From JADJYF01 sp043782755 (lineage in GTDB: Bacteria; Pseudomonadota; Gammaproteobacteria; Ga0077536): a DNA stretch of 64,000 bases. Position numbers and translations under genes: made by a program. The notes beneath the pieces were generated by a model. That model made no database searches. It saw only the letters and a program-made list of their open reading frames with translations, and had not been told where the DNA came from. Shown piece after piece: positions 1 to 9,115 of the stretch; position 1 is the first letter of the stretch, and every line of letters starts with the position of its first letter. Location: contig JAYWAC010000199.1 of the NCBI GenBank assembly GCA_043782755.1, forward strand, positions 9,789 to 73,788. Reading direction: 5' to 3'.

Positions 1-1264
1 CAAACAGATTGGGGAAGCCGGCGAACTGCACGCCGAGATTGGTGCGCGGCCCGTTCGCCCACCTGTCCTTCAAGGCCACGTCGCCTTCGCCACGAATGTC
101 GATACGCATCAGCTCACCAGTCAGACTCTGGAAACCGGTGCAGTAGATGATGATGTCGAAATCATAGCTGGCGTCTGAGGTTTCGACGCCGGTCTCGGTG
201 ATCTTGACTATCGGCGTGGCGCGCAGATCGACCACATCGATATTGCCCTGGTTGAAAGCCTCGTAGTAGTTTTTTTCACCAGGCGGACGCTTGGTGCCGT
301 AGGGATGATTCTTCGGAATCAACTTCTCGGCCTTGATCGGATCCTTCACGCGCTGGCGGATCTTCGAAGCCAGAAACTCACTGATCTCGTCGGCCAGCAC
401 ACGGTTGGTGAAGACGTCATTGAAGTTGCCTAGCCACAGCGCGAAGCCGCCGCGCTCATAGAGTTCCTGGTATTTGGCCAGGCGTTCGGCCTGCGGCACT
501 TCGCCACTGGCGCGCGTGTCCATGTCGTGGATAAAGGCCGCCGAGGTACGTTTGCAGAGTTCGAAGATCTCCTCCGCCTTGCCCTTCATCTCTTCCTGTT
601 CCTGCGCACTGACCGGTCCGTTGCGCAGTGGCGTGCACCAGTTGGCGGTGCGCTGAAACAGTTTCAGCTCACCGACCTCGGGCGCGATGGTCTGCAGAAT
701 CTGCACGGCGGTCGGGCCGCTGCCAATGATCGCGACGCGCTTGCCTTTGAAGTCTATCGGCTCTTTCGGCCAGCGTGCGCTGTGCAGCGAACGTCCTTTA
801 TAGTCCTGCACACCTTCATAAGGCGGCAGTTGAAAGGCCGACAGCAGACCGGTAGCGCACAGCACGAAGCGCGCGCGCGATTTCTTGCCATCGAGGGTCT
901 CGACCGTCCACATGCGGTCCGCATCGTTGAACACCGCGTGTTCGACACGGGAATTGAATTCAATATTGCGCTTGAGATCGAACTTGTCGGCCACGAAGTG
1001 GATGTAGCGCTCGATCTCCGGCTGACTGGCGAACTTCTCGGACCAGGTCCATTCGTCGGTCAATTCCTTGGAGAACGAATACTGATAGCTGTACGACTCG
1101 GAATCGAAACGGGCGCCTGGATAGCGGTTCCAGTACCAGGTGCCACCGACGTCGGTGCCGGCTTCGAAGCCCTGTACCGACAGACCGAGTTCGCGCATGC
1201 GGTACTGCGCATAAAGGCCGGAGATGCCGGCCCCGATGATAATGACGTCAACACTGTCGTTCAT
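1..1264 (-). CDS. Flavin-containing (Baeyer-Villiger-type) monooxygenase, C-terminus cut by window edge
   Basis: FAD- and NADPH-dependent monooxygenase of the flavoprotein family that inserts oxygen into ketones (Baeyer-Villiger) or oxidises N or S atoms. About 421 residues are visible; the frame is open to base 1, so the C-terminal part lies outside. The N-terminus carries the FAD Rossmann motif GAGISG near residues 11-16, a second GSGPTA nucleotide-binding motif near residue 180, and between them YKGRSLHSARWP, which matches the Baeyer-Villiger fingerprint FxGxxxHxxxWP with Tyr for the first Phe. The ATG at 1264 puts the FAD motif at the usual distance from the start. A P450, a PQQ dehydrogenase and acyl-CoA enzymes in the next 20 kb fit ketone, terpenoid or steroid-like oxidation. 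The substrate cannot be read from sequence. The family call is firm, the Baeyer-Villiger activity likely. Confidence 0.9.
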   Translation of the reverse strand, partial: MNDSVDVIIIGAGISGLYAQYRMRELGLSVQGFEAGTDVGGTWYWNRYPGARFDSESYSYQYSFSKELTDEWTWSEKFASQPEIERYIHFVADKFDLKRNIEFNSRVEHAVFNDADRMWTVETLDGKKSRARFVLCATGLLSAFQLPPYEGVQDYKGRSLHSARWPKEPIDFKGKRVAIIGSGPTAVQILQTIAPEVGELKLFQRTANWCTPLRNGPVSAQEQEEMKGKAEEIFELCKRTSAAFIHDMDTRASGEVPQAERLAKYQELYERGGFALWLGNFNDVFTNRVLADEISEFLASKIRQRVKDPIKAEKLIPKNHPYGTKRPPGEKNYYEAFNQGNIDVVDLRATPIVKITETGVETSDASYDFDIIIYCTGFQSLTGELMRIDIRGEGDVALKDRWANGPRTNLGVQFAGFPNLF

Positions 1265-1447
1265 GATGAAAACACTCCTCCCCGGAGATTTGAGCGAGCA
1301 CGGATGTGGAGGATAGCAGTCTGTCCCGGGCCTGGGGATGACCCCTACCCGATGGATAGCGCAGGGCCCCGCGTACCGCGTCGACTCGAGTGACCGGGAG
1401 AGCGCTGGCCACCCCGGCGCTCAGCGGGGCGATACCACCCGTCGGGG

Positions 1448-1762
1448 TCAGCTGTCGTCCTCTCCCAGCTTGCCAGGCCGTCCCCTGTAAGCACGCATGC
1501 GGTCGCGAAAGCCGGGCTTGATCGTTGCGCCCGGCTCAGCGTCGGTGAAGTTCTCAAGGCGAATGATTTTCTTGTGGCGCCCCAGCGCATCGAGCTGCCC
1601 GGGCTGTGCTTCCTGCACCGGTGTCGGCGGTCGCGCGGTCTGAAACGAGATCGAGAAATGGGCGTGCCCGCAATGAGGACAGGCCGGCTCCTTGCGTGCC
1701 GACCATTCCTTGGTTGCGCTTAGCTTCCCGCATTGGCGACATTTGCATTCGGCCATGGCCAT
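1448..1762 (-). CDS. Small zinc-ribbon-like hypothetical protein
   Basis: About 104 residues, not recognised as a named family. The N-terminus has paired cysteines CKCRQCGK and, about 18 residues later, CPHCGH, the spacing of a zinc ribbon that would hold one zinc ion. The rest is basic and hydrophilic with no membrane segment or signal peptide. The start is taken as the ATG at 1762 because GGAGG lies 7 bases upstream; an earlier in-frame ATG at 1768 sits only one base from that site. The gene begins 29 bases after the DUF488 gene stops and probably shares its transcript. A nucleic-acid or regulatory role is a guess based only on the ribbon. Confidence 0.6.
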   Translation of the reverse strand: MAMAECKCRQCGKLSATKEWSARKEPACPHCGHAHFSISFQTARPPTPVQEAQPGQLDALGRHKKIIRLENFTDAEPGATIKPGFRDRMRAYRGRPGKLGEDDS

Positions 1763-1791
1763 GCTCATTCCTCCGCGTTCGACGAGCGCAT

Positions 1792-2187
1792 TCAAACACG
1801 TCGGCTGGCGATGATGCGAGCCAACTCGTGTCGATGGCATTCCAGCTGCTCTTCCGCGCAGTGACACATGAGCGTCACCCCGCCGCGCTCCGCCAGCATC
1901 TTGATCAGACGCAGCGTGAATTTCTGCCCGTGGTTCTTGATGGTCTGGCTGCGCGCATCTACCGGACCATCCATGAACAGTTCTTCACGATAGCCACGAA
2001 TGAAGGCCGCCCACGAGATGCGACCCTCCTGCATGTCGCGCAACAGAGTCTCGCTCGGACCGAGAGTCGGCATCCACACATCGTAGCGTTCACGGCTCAT
2101 GCCGCGACCACGAAAGCGGGTGGCGAGGATACGCAGACCATCGTGCTCGGCAGCGATGGGACTATGGACAGATTTCGTTTGCAGCAT
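1792..2187 (-). CDS. DUF488 family protein
   Basis: 131 residues. The pattern RGMSRERYDVWMPTLGPS followed by a W-x2-F-x3-Y-R-E-E-L segment and a C-terminal LMCHCAEEQLECHRHELA block is characteristic of DUF488, a small family of uncharacterised cytosolic proteins. The His/Cys-rich C-terminal block suggests a metal or redox site, but no reaction is established for the family. ATG start at 2187. It is followed after 29 bases by the zinc-ribbon protein and lies 34 bases downstream of a secreted hypothetical gene, so the three may form a short operon. There is no apparent link to the neighbouring catabolic genes. Confidence 0.85.
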   Translation of the reverse strand: MLQTKSVHSPIAAEHDGLRILATRFRGRGMSRERYDVWMPTLGPSETLLRDMQEGRISWAAFIRGYREELFMDGPVDARSQTIKNHGQKFTLRLIKMLAERGGVTLMCHCAEEQLECHRHELARIIASRRV

Positions 2188-2221
2188 AGTCAGTGTGTGC
2201 TTGCGTGCAGCATCCGCCTGA

Positions 2222-2674
2222 TCATTTCAGGCTGTGCTCACACTGCACCGAGGTGCGGTAGACGACACCATCTTTCGGCGAGATGAACACGCCATAGTCG
2301 CGATGATGGGCGGTCTTGTTGGACTTGCCCGGTACGATGGCGATGCAGCCGCCATAGAGCACGGCATACAGTTCGGCATCGACGTTGGAGTGACGAAAGC
2401 CAACCACGGTGTTGGCGCCGCCGACATTCTTGATGCCGATCTCAAGCACACCATCGAGCTTGTATTCGCAGTAGCGGCCGTTGGCCTCGCTCTGCTCGCA
2501 GGACACGGCGCTCTTTACGCGCTCATAGAGGCTGGGTTCGGCGGCAGCGGCGATCATCGGTAGCCAAATGAATCCGCTCACGGCGCGAGCCAGCAGTGTG
2601 CGGATGCGCGGCTCTTGGCGTCGTGTAACGCCGCGAACGAGCCGCGCTGCTACGGAAGCGTAAGCTGTAGTCAT
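2222..2674 (-). CDS. Secreted hypothetical protein with four cysteines
   Basis: About 150 residues, family not recognised. After a long basic N-terminal stretch there is a hydrophobic segment (GFIWLPMIAAAA near residues 34-45) ending in an Ala-rich site, which looks like a signal peptide for export. The mature part contains four cysteines (SCEQ, RYCEY, GGCI and QCEHS), enough for two disulfides, which supports a periplasmic or secreted location. The ATG at 2674 is preferred over a TTG two codons upstream because the AGAGGGA ribosome site is better spaced. The long n-region leaves some doubt about the exact start. Confidence 0.55.
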   Translation of the reverse strand: MTTAYASVAARLVRGVTRRQEPRIRTLLARAVSGFIWLPMIAAAAEPSLYERVKSAVSCEQSEANGRYCEYKLDGVLEIGIKNVGGANTVVGFRHSNVDAELYAVLYGGCIAIVPGKSNKTAHHRDYGVFISPKDGVVYRTSVQCEHSLK

Positions 2675-2753
2675 GCTCAAGGATCCCTCTTTCGAAGAAT
2701 CTTAACCGCAATGCCGTCCACCTGGCGTGGGCGGCATTGCGACGCCGTGGGTC

Positions 2754-4757
2754 TCAGCTGGCGGCCGCCAGATAGGCCGCCTCGTCGAACGACGCCGGAT
2801 AGTCGAAGTCGCTGACCGTGATACGCCCGGCGCGAATGAGGCTTTCGGCATATTCGCCGCGATTGATCATCTTCAAGGGCGGCCGCGCGCCACGCAGCTG
2901 GTCGCGCAGCGCGCGCGTGGCATCCTCGTCCACTTCAAAGCTGCGGTTCTTGTCGCTCACCGTATTCAGCACCACGCCGTAGTCCTGGCGCGCACTCTCG
3001 ACCGAGACCAGACCACGCACTACGTCCATGCGCACCTTGTCGGTCACGCGCGCCAGCGGGTCACCCCAGCCGCCACCGCCGGGGGTCAGGATGCGCACGA
3101 TATCGCCGGCTTTGACCGGCACCGCTTCGCGCTTGTAGAGCACATGCTGCTCCTGCGGGGTAGCGGGATTGATGAGCGCGCCGCCGGAACGACCGGCCTG
3201 GCCACCATTGACGCCAAAGCAGGAGAAGATGGTGCGATAGGAAACCGTCAGGAAGTGGCCGTCGACCAGAATCTCGACGTCCTTGAGATAACCCAGACCA
3301 CCGCGATAGGCGCCCGGTCCGCCGGAGTCGGGGAACATACCGACGCGATGCACAATGACCGGAAAGCGCTGCTCGATGAATTCGGTCGGCAGGTTCTTGG
3401 AATCGGGCACCAGATCAACCGTGTCCGTGCCATCGGCGAAGGGCCGCCCGCCCGAGCCAGCGCCAAAGATTTCGCGATAGAGAAAATCCTTGCCGTCGAG
3501 ATCCTTGCCGTAAAAACCATAGAGCTGGATGCACTGCGAATCGCCGACCATCTGGCCATTGGTGGCCTTGGCCATGGCCGCCATATAGGCGCCTATCATG
3601 CGCAACATGCAGTCCATGCGATCGGCGCCCGCAGCCGGATACTCGGCCGACAGCACTGTGCGCGGCGGCAGATAGGCTTTGAACACGCGGGTCAGACCTT
3701 CGTTGACGATCATGCCCGGCACGTGCGCTTTGACGAAGCCGCCTAACCACTTCGAGTAGTGACGGCCATCCATCACCCAGTTGACCGGGCCTGGTACCTG
3801 CGGATCGGTGCCGGCGAAATCGACGATGATCTTCTCGCGATCCTTGCGCACCGTGAGCTTGATCTTGATCGGCTTGTCGAGCGAGATGCCGTCGTTTTCG
3901 AGAAAGTCCTCGCCGATGTATTCGCCATCGGGAATATGCGGCAGCGCTTCCTCGCGTACGATCTCCTCGCAGCGGTCCATGATGCGATAGAAAGCCGCCT
4001 CGACCACGTCGGTACCATAACGGCGACACAGTTCCTCGACCCGGCGCGCAATGATGCGTGTGGCGCCGACAAAGGCATCGATATCGCCGCGCAGATCGTC
4101 CGGATAACGGCTGTTGCGCAGGATGATCTTCCAGGCCTCCTCGTTGCGCTCGCCCTTGGCGTAGAACTTGATCGGCGGTACCTGGATGCCTTCCTCGAAC
4201 ACCGTGGTGGCGGTCAAGGGCCAGCTGCCCGCGACCTTGCCGCCGACGTCATTACAATGGCCAAACACCTGGGAGAACCCGATCAGGCGTCCGTCGGAGA
4301 AGATCGGTACCACCACGCAGAAGTCCGGCAAGTGACCGATGGTGCCACTCGACTCATGGATGTCGTTGTAGAGATACACATCACCTGCGTAAATCTCGTT
4401 CAGCGCGTAGTAGTTGCGTATCGGATCGGCGGTCGCCGCCCACGACACGCGCGTCACGCTATTGCAGTCGACGGTGTTCAGCGAGGCACGATAGTCATGC
4501 TGTTCGCGCACGATGGTCGAGACCGCAGTGCGTTCGACCGCCGCTTCGCCTTCGTCGATGGCGGCTTCCAACGCCCATTCGAGGACGTCGAGCGTGACAC
4601 TGTCGATGCTGTCCTTGAGCGCGCGAATGCGCGGCCAGTGCTCGTCGTCGCGCGTGAAGCTCACTTTGCGATGCGGCGCGTAGTCGTCGGTCAGATAGCG
4701 CGACTCGTCAAAGATGATCGAAGTCGCAAGATTTTTTTGCGGGCTGGGGGGTGTCAT
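2754..4757 (-). CDS. hyuB: Hydantoinase B / 5-oxoprolinase-like subunit
   Basis: 667 residues, full length for the HyuB/AcxB family. It pairs with HyuA to form an ATP-dependent hydrolase (N-methylhydantoinase, 5-oxoprolinase) or, with extra subunits, an acetone- or acetophenone-type carboxylase. Family features include the histidine- and aspartate-rich N-terminal half, an internal GxGSGGRPFADG segment, an NxGGxGxxRGG-like region (DSGGPGAYRGGLGYLKD) and the C-terminal TPGGGGWGDP motif, where glycine-rich loops close the active site. The ATG at 4757 follows the hyuA stop by 4 bases, so the two are translationally coupled. No small gamma subunit of acetone carboxylase is seen nearby, which favours the hydrolase side of the family. 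Substrate unknown. Confidence 0.9.
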   Translation of the reverse strand: MTPPSPQKNLATSIIFDESRYLTDDYAPHRKVSFTRDDEHWPRIRALKDSIDSVTLDVLEWALEAAIDEGEAAVERTAVSTIVREQHDYRASLNTVDCNSVTRVSWAATADPIRNYYALNEIYAGDVYLYNDIHESSGTIGHLPDFCVVVPIFSDGRLIGFSQVFGHCNDVGGKVAGSWPLTATTVFEEGIQVPPIKFYAKGERNEEAWKIILRNSRYPDDLRGDIDAFVGATRIIARRVEELCRRYGTDVVEAAFYRIMDRCEEIVREEALPHIPDGEYIGEDFLENDGISLDKPIKIKLTVRKDREKIIVDFAGTDPQVPGPVNWVMDGRHYSKWLGGFVKAHVPGMIVNEGLTRVFKAYLPPRTVLSAEYPAAGADRMDCMLRMIGAYMAAMAKATNGQMVGDSQCIQLYGFYGKDLDGKDFLYREIFGAGSGGRPFADGTDTVDLVPDSKNLPTEFIEQRFPVIVHRVGMFPDSGGPGAYRGGLGYLKDVEILVDGHFLTVSYRTIFSCFGVNGGQAGRSGGALINPATPQEQHVLYKREAVPVKAGDIVRILTPGGGGWGDPLARVTDKVRMDVVRGLVSVESARQDYGVVLNTVSDKNRSFEVDEDATRALRDQLRGARPPLKMINRGEYAESLIRAGRITVSDFDYPASFDEAAYLAAAS

Positions 4758-4761
4758 GGGG

Positions 4762-6837
4762 TCATGCCTCGTGCGCGATTTGGGTAACGATGAGCTGGCC
4801 GTGTTCGTCGAGGATCGCCCGCCAACCGGGGTCGAGGACGAACGTGGCGTCGTACTGTTCAATGATGGCCGGGCCGGCCAGTGGCACAGCGAGCGGCGCC
4901 GTGCTGCGTTCATAGACCGGCAGATCCACTTCGCCCACGCCGCGAAACACGCCGCGCCGCACTTCACGAAGTGCGCCTTGCCAGCTGCAGCCTACACGGT
5001 CGGCCGACGCGAGTTTCAAGCGCGGGAAAAGACCGAAACCGGTAGCACCGATGTTGACGATCTCTACCGGTTGCTTGCCTTCATACTCATAACCGAAGCG
5101 ATCGTCATGGGCACGATGGAAGGCCTTGATGGCATGGCGCACGGCGACTTCGCTCAAAGCGCTGTCGAGGATGGTGACCGGCACACGCACCTCATAGGCC
5201 TGGCCGACATAGCGCATGTCGGCAAAAGCGCTGATGGCGGTCTCTTCGGTAGGAAACCCTTCGCGTTCCAGATCGCCTTCGACCTGCTGGTAGACGCTGG
5301 CGAACTCGCGCGCGAGTCGCGCCACATCGAGGGTGTCCTCGCGCTGCACATCGGTTACCACGCGATCGGAACGCACGTCGGTCGACAACAGACCTTCGGC
5401 CGAGGTCACTCCCGGTGCCGGTGGCAGCACGATGGTCCGGATGCCTAAAGAGTCGGCGACCAGGCAGGCGTTCAAGCCACCCGCACCGCCAAAGGCCATC
5501 AATGCGTAACGGCGCGGATCACGCCCGCGTTTGACCGACACCACGTTGATACCCTGGGCGATATTGTTGGTGGCGAGATCGAGGATGCCGAGTGCGGCAT
5601 CTTCCACACTCATGCCCAGCGGTGTCGCGATGTGTTGATCGATGGCGCGCCTTGCGGTGGCAATGTCGAGTCGTATCGCGCCGCCGAGCAGGTAGGGCGA
5701 CACCCGTCCCAGCACGATATGGGCATCGGTCAAGGCCGGTGCCGTACCACCACGGCCATAACACACGGGTCCCGGTTGTGCGCCCGCGCTCTGTGGCCCG
5801 ACGCGCAGACTGCGTCCTGCCGCCAGCCACGCGATAGAACCCCCACCGGCACCGACAGTGTGCATGTCTATCATCGGCGCCTTGATGTTGTAGATGTCGA
5901 TGCGACCCTCGGTCAGCATATTGGGCTGGCCGTGATCGATGAGACAGATGTCGGTCGAAGTGCCACCGATATCTATGGTGATGAGATCCGGATACCCGGC
6001 CGCCTTGCCGTAATAAGTGGCGGTGACGATGCCGGCCGCAGGGCCAGACAACACCGCCGCTATCGGCTGCGGTGCCATCTCCGCAGCGCGGATGATGCCA
6101 CCGCTCGATTTCATCACGAACAGTCGCGCATCGATCTTGGCCGCTTCGAGACGACTCTCAAGGTTTTGCAGATAACTGGTCACCAGCGGCATGAGGCCGG
6201 TGTTCAAACAGGTGCTGAGCGTGCGTTCGTATTCGCGGTATTCGCGAATGACATCCGACGAGATCGAGACGAAGCAGGCGGGATGCTCGTCGAGTATCAA
6301 CTCGCGGGCACGACGCTCATGGGCCGGATTGCGATAGGAGTGGATGAAGGACACCGCGATCGCTTCGACACCCATCTCGCGGAAGTCCCGTGCCGCAGCG
6401 CGTACTGCGGTTTCATCGAGCGGCGTGTGTTCGTTACCGCGAAAGTCGAGACGCCCCGGCGCTTCGCGGATCAATTCCAGCGGCACCACGCGCGGCGGCT
6501 TCAACCACCAGGTGATGTCACCGAAATCACCCGGCACCGTCTGGCGCCCGACCTCAAGCATTTCGCGATAGCCCTGCGTGACTATCAAACCGAGTCGCGC
6601 GTATTTCGATTCGAGAATGGCATTGGTCGCGACGGTGGTGCCGTGACTGATGAAGCTCACGTCGGCGGCGCCGACGCCTACCTCTTCCAGCAGTTCGCGT
6701 ATGCCGTTGGTGAAGGCAAGCGAAGGATCGTCGGGGGTGGAGGAAGTCTTGCGTACGAAGCGTTGTCCGGTGGCTTCGTTGACCGCCACCAGGTCGGTGA
6801 AAGTGCCGCCCGTATCGACCCCGATGCGCCAAGCCAT
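4762..6837 (-). CDS. hyuA: Hydantoinase A / 5-oxoprolinase-like ATPase subunit
   Basis: 691 residues. HyuA is the ATP-binding partner of HyuB. The N-terminus has the actin-like phosphate motif DTGGTFTD (residues 8-15), then SHGTTVATNA, and in the second half ITIDIGGTSTD and VGAGGGSIAW, the hallmark ATPase and hydantoinase A segments. An ATG start at 6837 is preceded by GAGGAGG with good spacing. hyuB follows after 4 bases. Upstream lie the quinoprotein and P450 genes on the same strand, separated by 146 bases, so hyuAB may be co-transcribed with them or have its own promoter in that gap. The likely role is ATP-driven opening of a lactam, imide or ring amide, or carboxylation of a ketone; the sequence does not decide between them. 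Confidence 0.92.
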   Translation of the reverse strand: MAWRIGVDTGGTFTDLVAVNEATGQRFVRKTSSTPDDPSLAFTNGIRELLEEVGVGAADVSFISHGTTVATNAILESKYARLGLIVTQGYREMLEVGRQTVPGDFGDITWWLKPPRVVPLELIREAPGRLDFRGNEHTPLDETAVRAAARDFREMGVEAIAVSFIHSYRNPAHERRARELILDEHPACFVSISSDVIREYREYERTLSTCLNTGLMPLVTSYLQNLESRLEAAKIDARLFVMKSSGGIIRAAEMAPQPIAAVLSGPAAGIVTATYYGKAAGYPDLITIDIGGTSTDICLIDHGQPNMLTEGRIDIYNIKAPMIDMHTVGAGGGSIAWLAAGRSLRVGPQSAGAQPGPVCYGRGGTAPALTDAHIVLGRVSPYLLGGAIRLDIATARRAIDQHIATPLGMSVEDAALGILDLATNNIAQGINVVSVKRGRDPRRYALMAFGGAGGLNACLVADSLGIRTIVLPPAPGVTSAEGLLSTDVRSDRVVTDVQREDTLDVARLAREFASVYQQVEGDLEREGFPTEETAISAFADMRYVGQAYEVRVPVTILDSALSEVAVRHAIKAFHRAHDDRFGYEYEGKQPVEIVNIGATGFGLFPRLKLASADRVGCSWQGALREVRRGVFRGVGEVDLPVYERSTAPLAVPLAGPAIIEQYDATFVLDPGWRAILDEHGQLIVTQIAHEA

Positions 6838-6983
6838 AATGCCTCCTCGTGGCCAAAGTGGACGAAACGGGCCGTATTCTAGGGTGCTGAAAGTACGATG
6901 GCCTGCGCGGGCGGGCCATCACGCCCAAGCTTCAAGCCTAGTCCTTTGCACGCGCCTGTTCACCTACTTCGAATCACGCGCCA

Positions 6984-9104
6984 TCAGGGGCCGTCCTTGC
7001 CTTCATCCAGCGCAAACACCCACAGCGTGGTCGCGCCACCCGGGTTCTCGATCTCCGGCGTCAAGGTCTGCCATGACACATCGACTGGACCGCCACCACC
7101 GCTGGTGATCGCGACATACTGACGACCGTCTCGCGCATAGCTGATGGGGAACGCATTGGGTGTCAGATCGAGACGCGTCTGCCACAGCGGCTTGCCGCTC
7201 GCACTGTCGGAGGCACGGAAGTAACGATCGCGCGAACCTTCGAAGACGAGACCGCCCGCCGTGGCGAGCACGGCACTGGCCTCGGACGCACGACGACGTT
7301 GCTGCCAGCTCAGCTTGCGCGTCTCGAGATTGAGCGCGGCAACACGTCCGAACTTGCCATCGCTGTCGGGCCGCGGCAGCACGGTGTACTGGATATCCCA
7401 GGCCTCCTCCGGTTTCCACAGATAACTCATGCAGGATTCAAACATCGGGATATAGAGCGTGTGGCTGCGCGAGTCGTAAGAGGTTGACGGCCAGCTGCGT
7501 GCGCCACCGGGAAAGGGGCACACCATCTTCGGCTTGCCGGCTTCCGGTTCGAGCTTGGGATCGGTGGTCTTGCGGCCGGTCTTTGTATCGATGGCCGTCA
7601 CCAGGTTCTGCAAGCCCATGTCGTGGGAAAACAGATAACGCCCGGTACGTGCGTCAAGCGCGTCGAGGATACCGAGCTTGCCCATGGTCACCACCACGCG
7701 GGTTGGGCCTTCGACAGTCGGCAGGGTCAGCACGGTGCGCTCAAAGGCCCAATCCAGATCCCACACTTCGCGTGTATGGTGTTGGTAATGCCATACCAGT
7801 TGGCCGGTGTCGGGATTCAGCGCGAGTGTAGTGTCGGTATAAAGCGCGTCGTTGGACGCCTCATTGGCGCCATTACGCTTCATCAGCGGTGCGATGTGAT
7901 AGGTCTGACCTGTCCCGAAATAGACCAGATTGAGCTCTGCATCGTAGGTGCCGGCCAGCCACACCGAACCACCAAAGCGTTCTGCAAGCGGCGCGCCGTT
8001 CCACGAATCGCCGCCGACCTGACCCGGCCGTGCGATGGTATTGAAGCGCCACAGCTCCTTGCCCGTCGCGGCGTCCATGGCCAGGATGAAACAACCACCC
8101 GCATGGCCTGCGCCCGAACAACCAGACACGCCCTGTATCACTTTGCCATGGACCACGATCGGACCTGCGGTGAGGCGCAACACACCACCGGATTCCTCGA
8201 TCATGTGATCCCACAACAGACTGCCAGTGCGCGCATCAAGTGCGAGCATGTGATTGTCGAGGGTTGGCACAAACAGCGTGGTAGCGAAAAGCGCGAGATT
8301 GCGCGGCTGCGTGGTCGGTGGGCCTGCCGGTGTGACTGGCGCTGCAACGCGCGAATATTTCCACAGCATATCGCCGTTGCGCGCATCGATGGCCAACACC
8401 GCGCCATTGCTGTCGACGAACATCACACCGTCATGCACCAGCGGAGTGATCTGATTGGTACCCGCCGTCAGCGACAGACTCCAGACCAAGCGCAGCTGGC
8501 GCGCATTATTGGTATTGATTTGCGTCAGCGGGCTGAAACCATGGCCGTCGTCGGTGCGTCGCCAGTTCAGCCAGTCGTCGTCACGCGGTTGACGCAGCAT
8601 GGCTTCGCTGACCGGCGTCATCGCTTTCAATAGTGCCGCGTGCGCCTGTTTCGCGTCGTGATAGATAGCATCTTCATTACGACTCGGATCGCCCGCGCCA
8701 CCCGAGGCTGAACCGCCCTCGCTGGTGGGCGCGGCTTGCGCGCTTGCATCAGCAGCTGTCGTCGTCGGCAAACCCGGCAGACGGTTGTGCGTCAAGATGA
8801 AATCCGTCAGGGCCGCATAGGTCGGCGCGTCGAGGCCACCGGGTTTGGCCGGCGGCATGCTGCTCGTGATCAAGTCGCGCATCGCCGTCGCGCTGCGGGC
8901 CTGCCACTTCTTGACGAAATCCTGGCCTGACAGCGGCGGCCCGAAAGCGCCACCGAGATGCACACCATGACAGGCCGCGCACTGCGCGGTATAGGCGCTC
9001 TCGCCGAGATCGGTGGCAGGTATGTCGGCCCGCACAGCACTCGCCGCCAGGCCGCACAACAACACACTGAACAGATGCGCCGCGCGCGCAGTAACGAAGC
9101 TCAT
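6984..9104 (-). CDS. PQQ-dependent dehydrogenase with N-terminal cytochrome c domain
   Basis: About 706 residues. A Sec signal peptide (hydrophobic core HLFSVLLCGLAASAVRA) leads to a cytochrome c domain with haem motif CAACH and a distal Met (SMPPAKPGG). An Ala/Ser/Gly-rich linker then joins an eight-bladed PQQ propeller with repeated tryptophan-docking motifs (LWKYSR, ELWRF, LVWHYQ). The catalytic region HHTREVWDLDW keeps the Trp-Asp expected for the PQQ base. It is a periplasmic quinohaemoprotein that oxidises an alcohol or aldehyde. The haem domain is N-terminal, unlike the C-terminal haem of common type II alcohol dehydrogenases; polyvinyl-alcohol-dehydrogenase-like proteins have the N-terminal order. 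The ATG at 9104 is chosen for its GAGG site; the gene starts 11 bases after the P450 stop, so it is probably coupled to it. Confidence 0.88.
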   Translation of the reverse strand: MSFVTARAAHLFSVLLCGLAASAVRADIPATDLGESAYTAQCAACHGVHLGGAFGPPLSGQDFVKKWQARSATAMRDLITSSMPPAKPGGLDAPTYAALTDFILTHNRLPGLPTTTAADASAQAAPTSEGGSASGGAGDPSRNEDAIYHDAKQAHAALLKAMTPVSEAMLRQPRDDDWLNWRRTDDGHGFSPLTQINTNNARQLRLVWSLSLTAGTNQITPLVHDGVMFVDSNGAVLAIDARNGDMLWKYSRVAAPVTPAGPPTTQPRNLALFATTLFVPTLDNHMLALDARTGSLLWDHMIEESGGVLRLTAGPIVVHGKVIQGVSGCSGAGHAGGCFILAMDAATGKELWRFNTIARPGQVGGDSWNGAPLAERFGGSVWLAGTYDAELNLVYFGTGQTYHIAPLMKRNGANEASNDALYTDTTLALNPDTGQLVWHYQHHTREVWDLDWAFERTVLTLPTVEGPTRVVVTMGKLGILDALDARTGRYLFSHDMGLQNLVTAIDTKTGRKTTDPKLEPEAGKPKMVCPFPGGARSWPSTSYDSRSHTLYIPMFESCMSYLWKPEEAWDIQYTVLPRPDSDGKFGRVAALNLETRKLSWQQRRRASEASAVLATAGGLVFEGSRDRYFRASDSASGKPLWQTRLDLTPNAFPISYARDGRQYVAITSGGGGPVDVSWQTLTPEIENPGGATTLWVFALDEGKDGP

Positions 9105-9115
9105 TTTGCTTATCC

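Noticed and set aside
1333..1346. GGGG-ATGA-CCCC dyad upstream of the partial monooxygenase as an operator matching the P450 repeat
   Set aside because: Only four-base arms, and the orientation (GGGG...CCCC) is opposite to the P450 repeat (CCCC...GGGG), so it is not the same motif.
5632..6882. A 416-codon plus-strand frame opposite hyuA
   Set aside because: Shadow of hyuA, no start signal.
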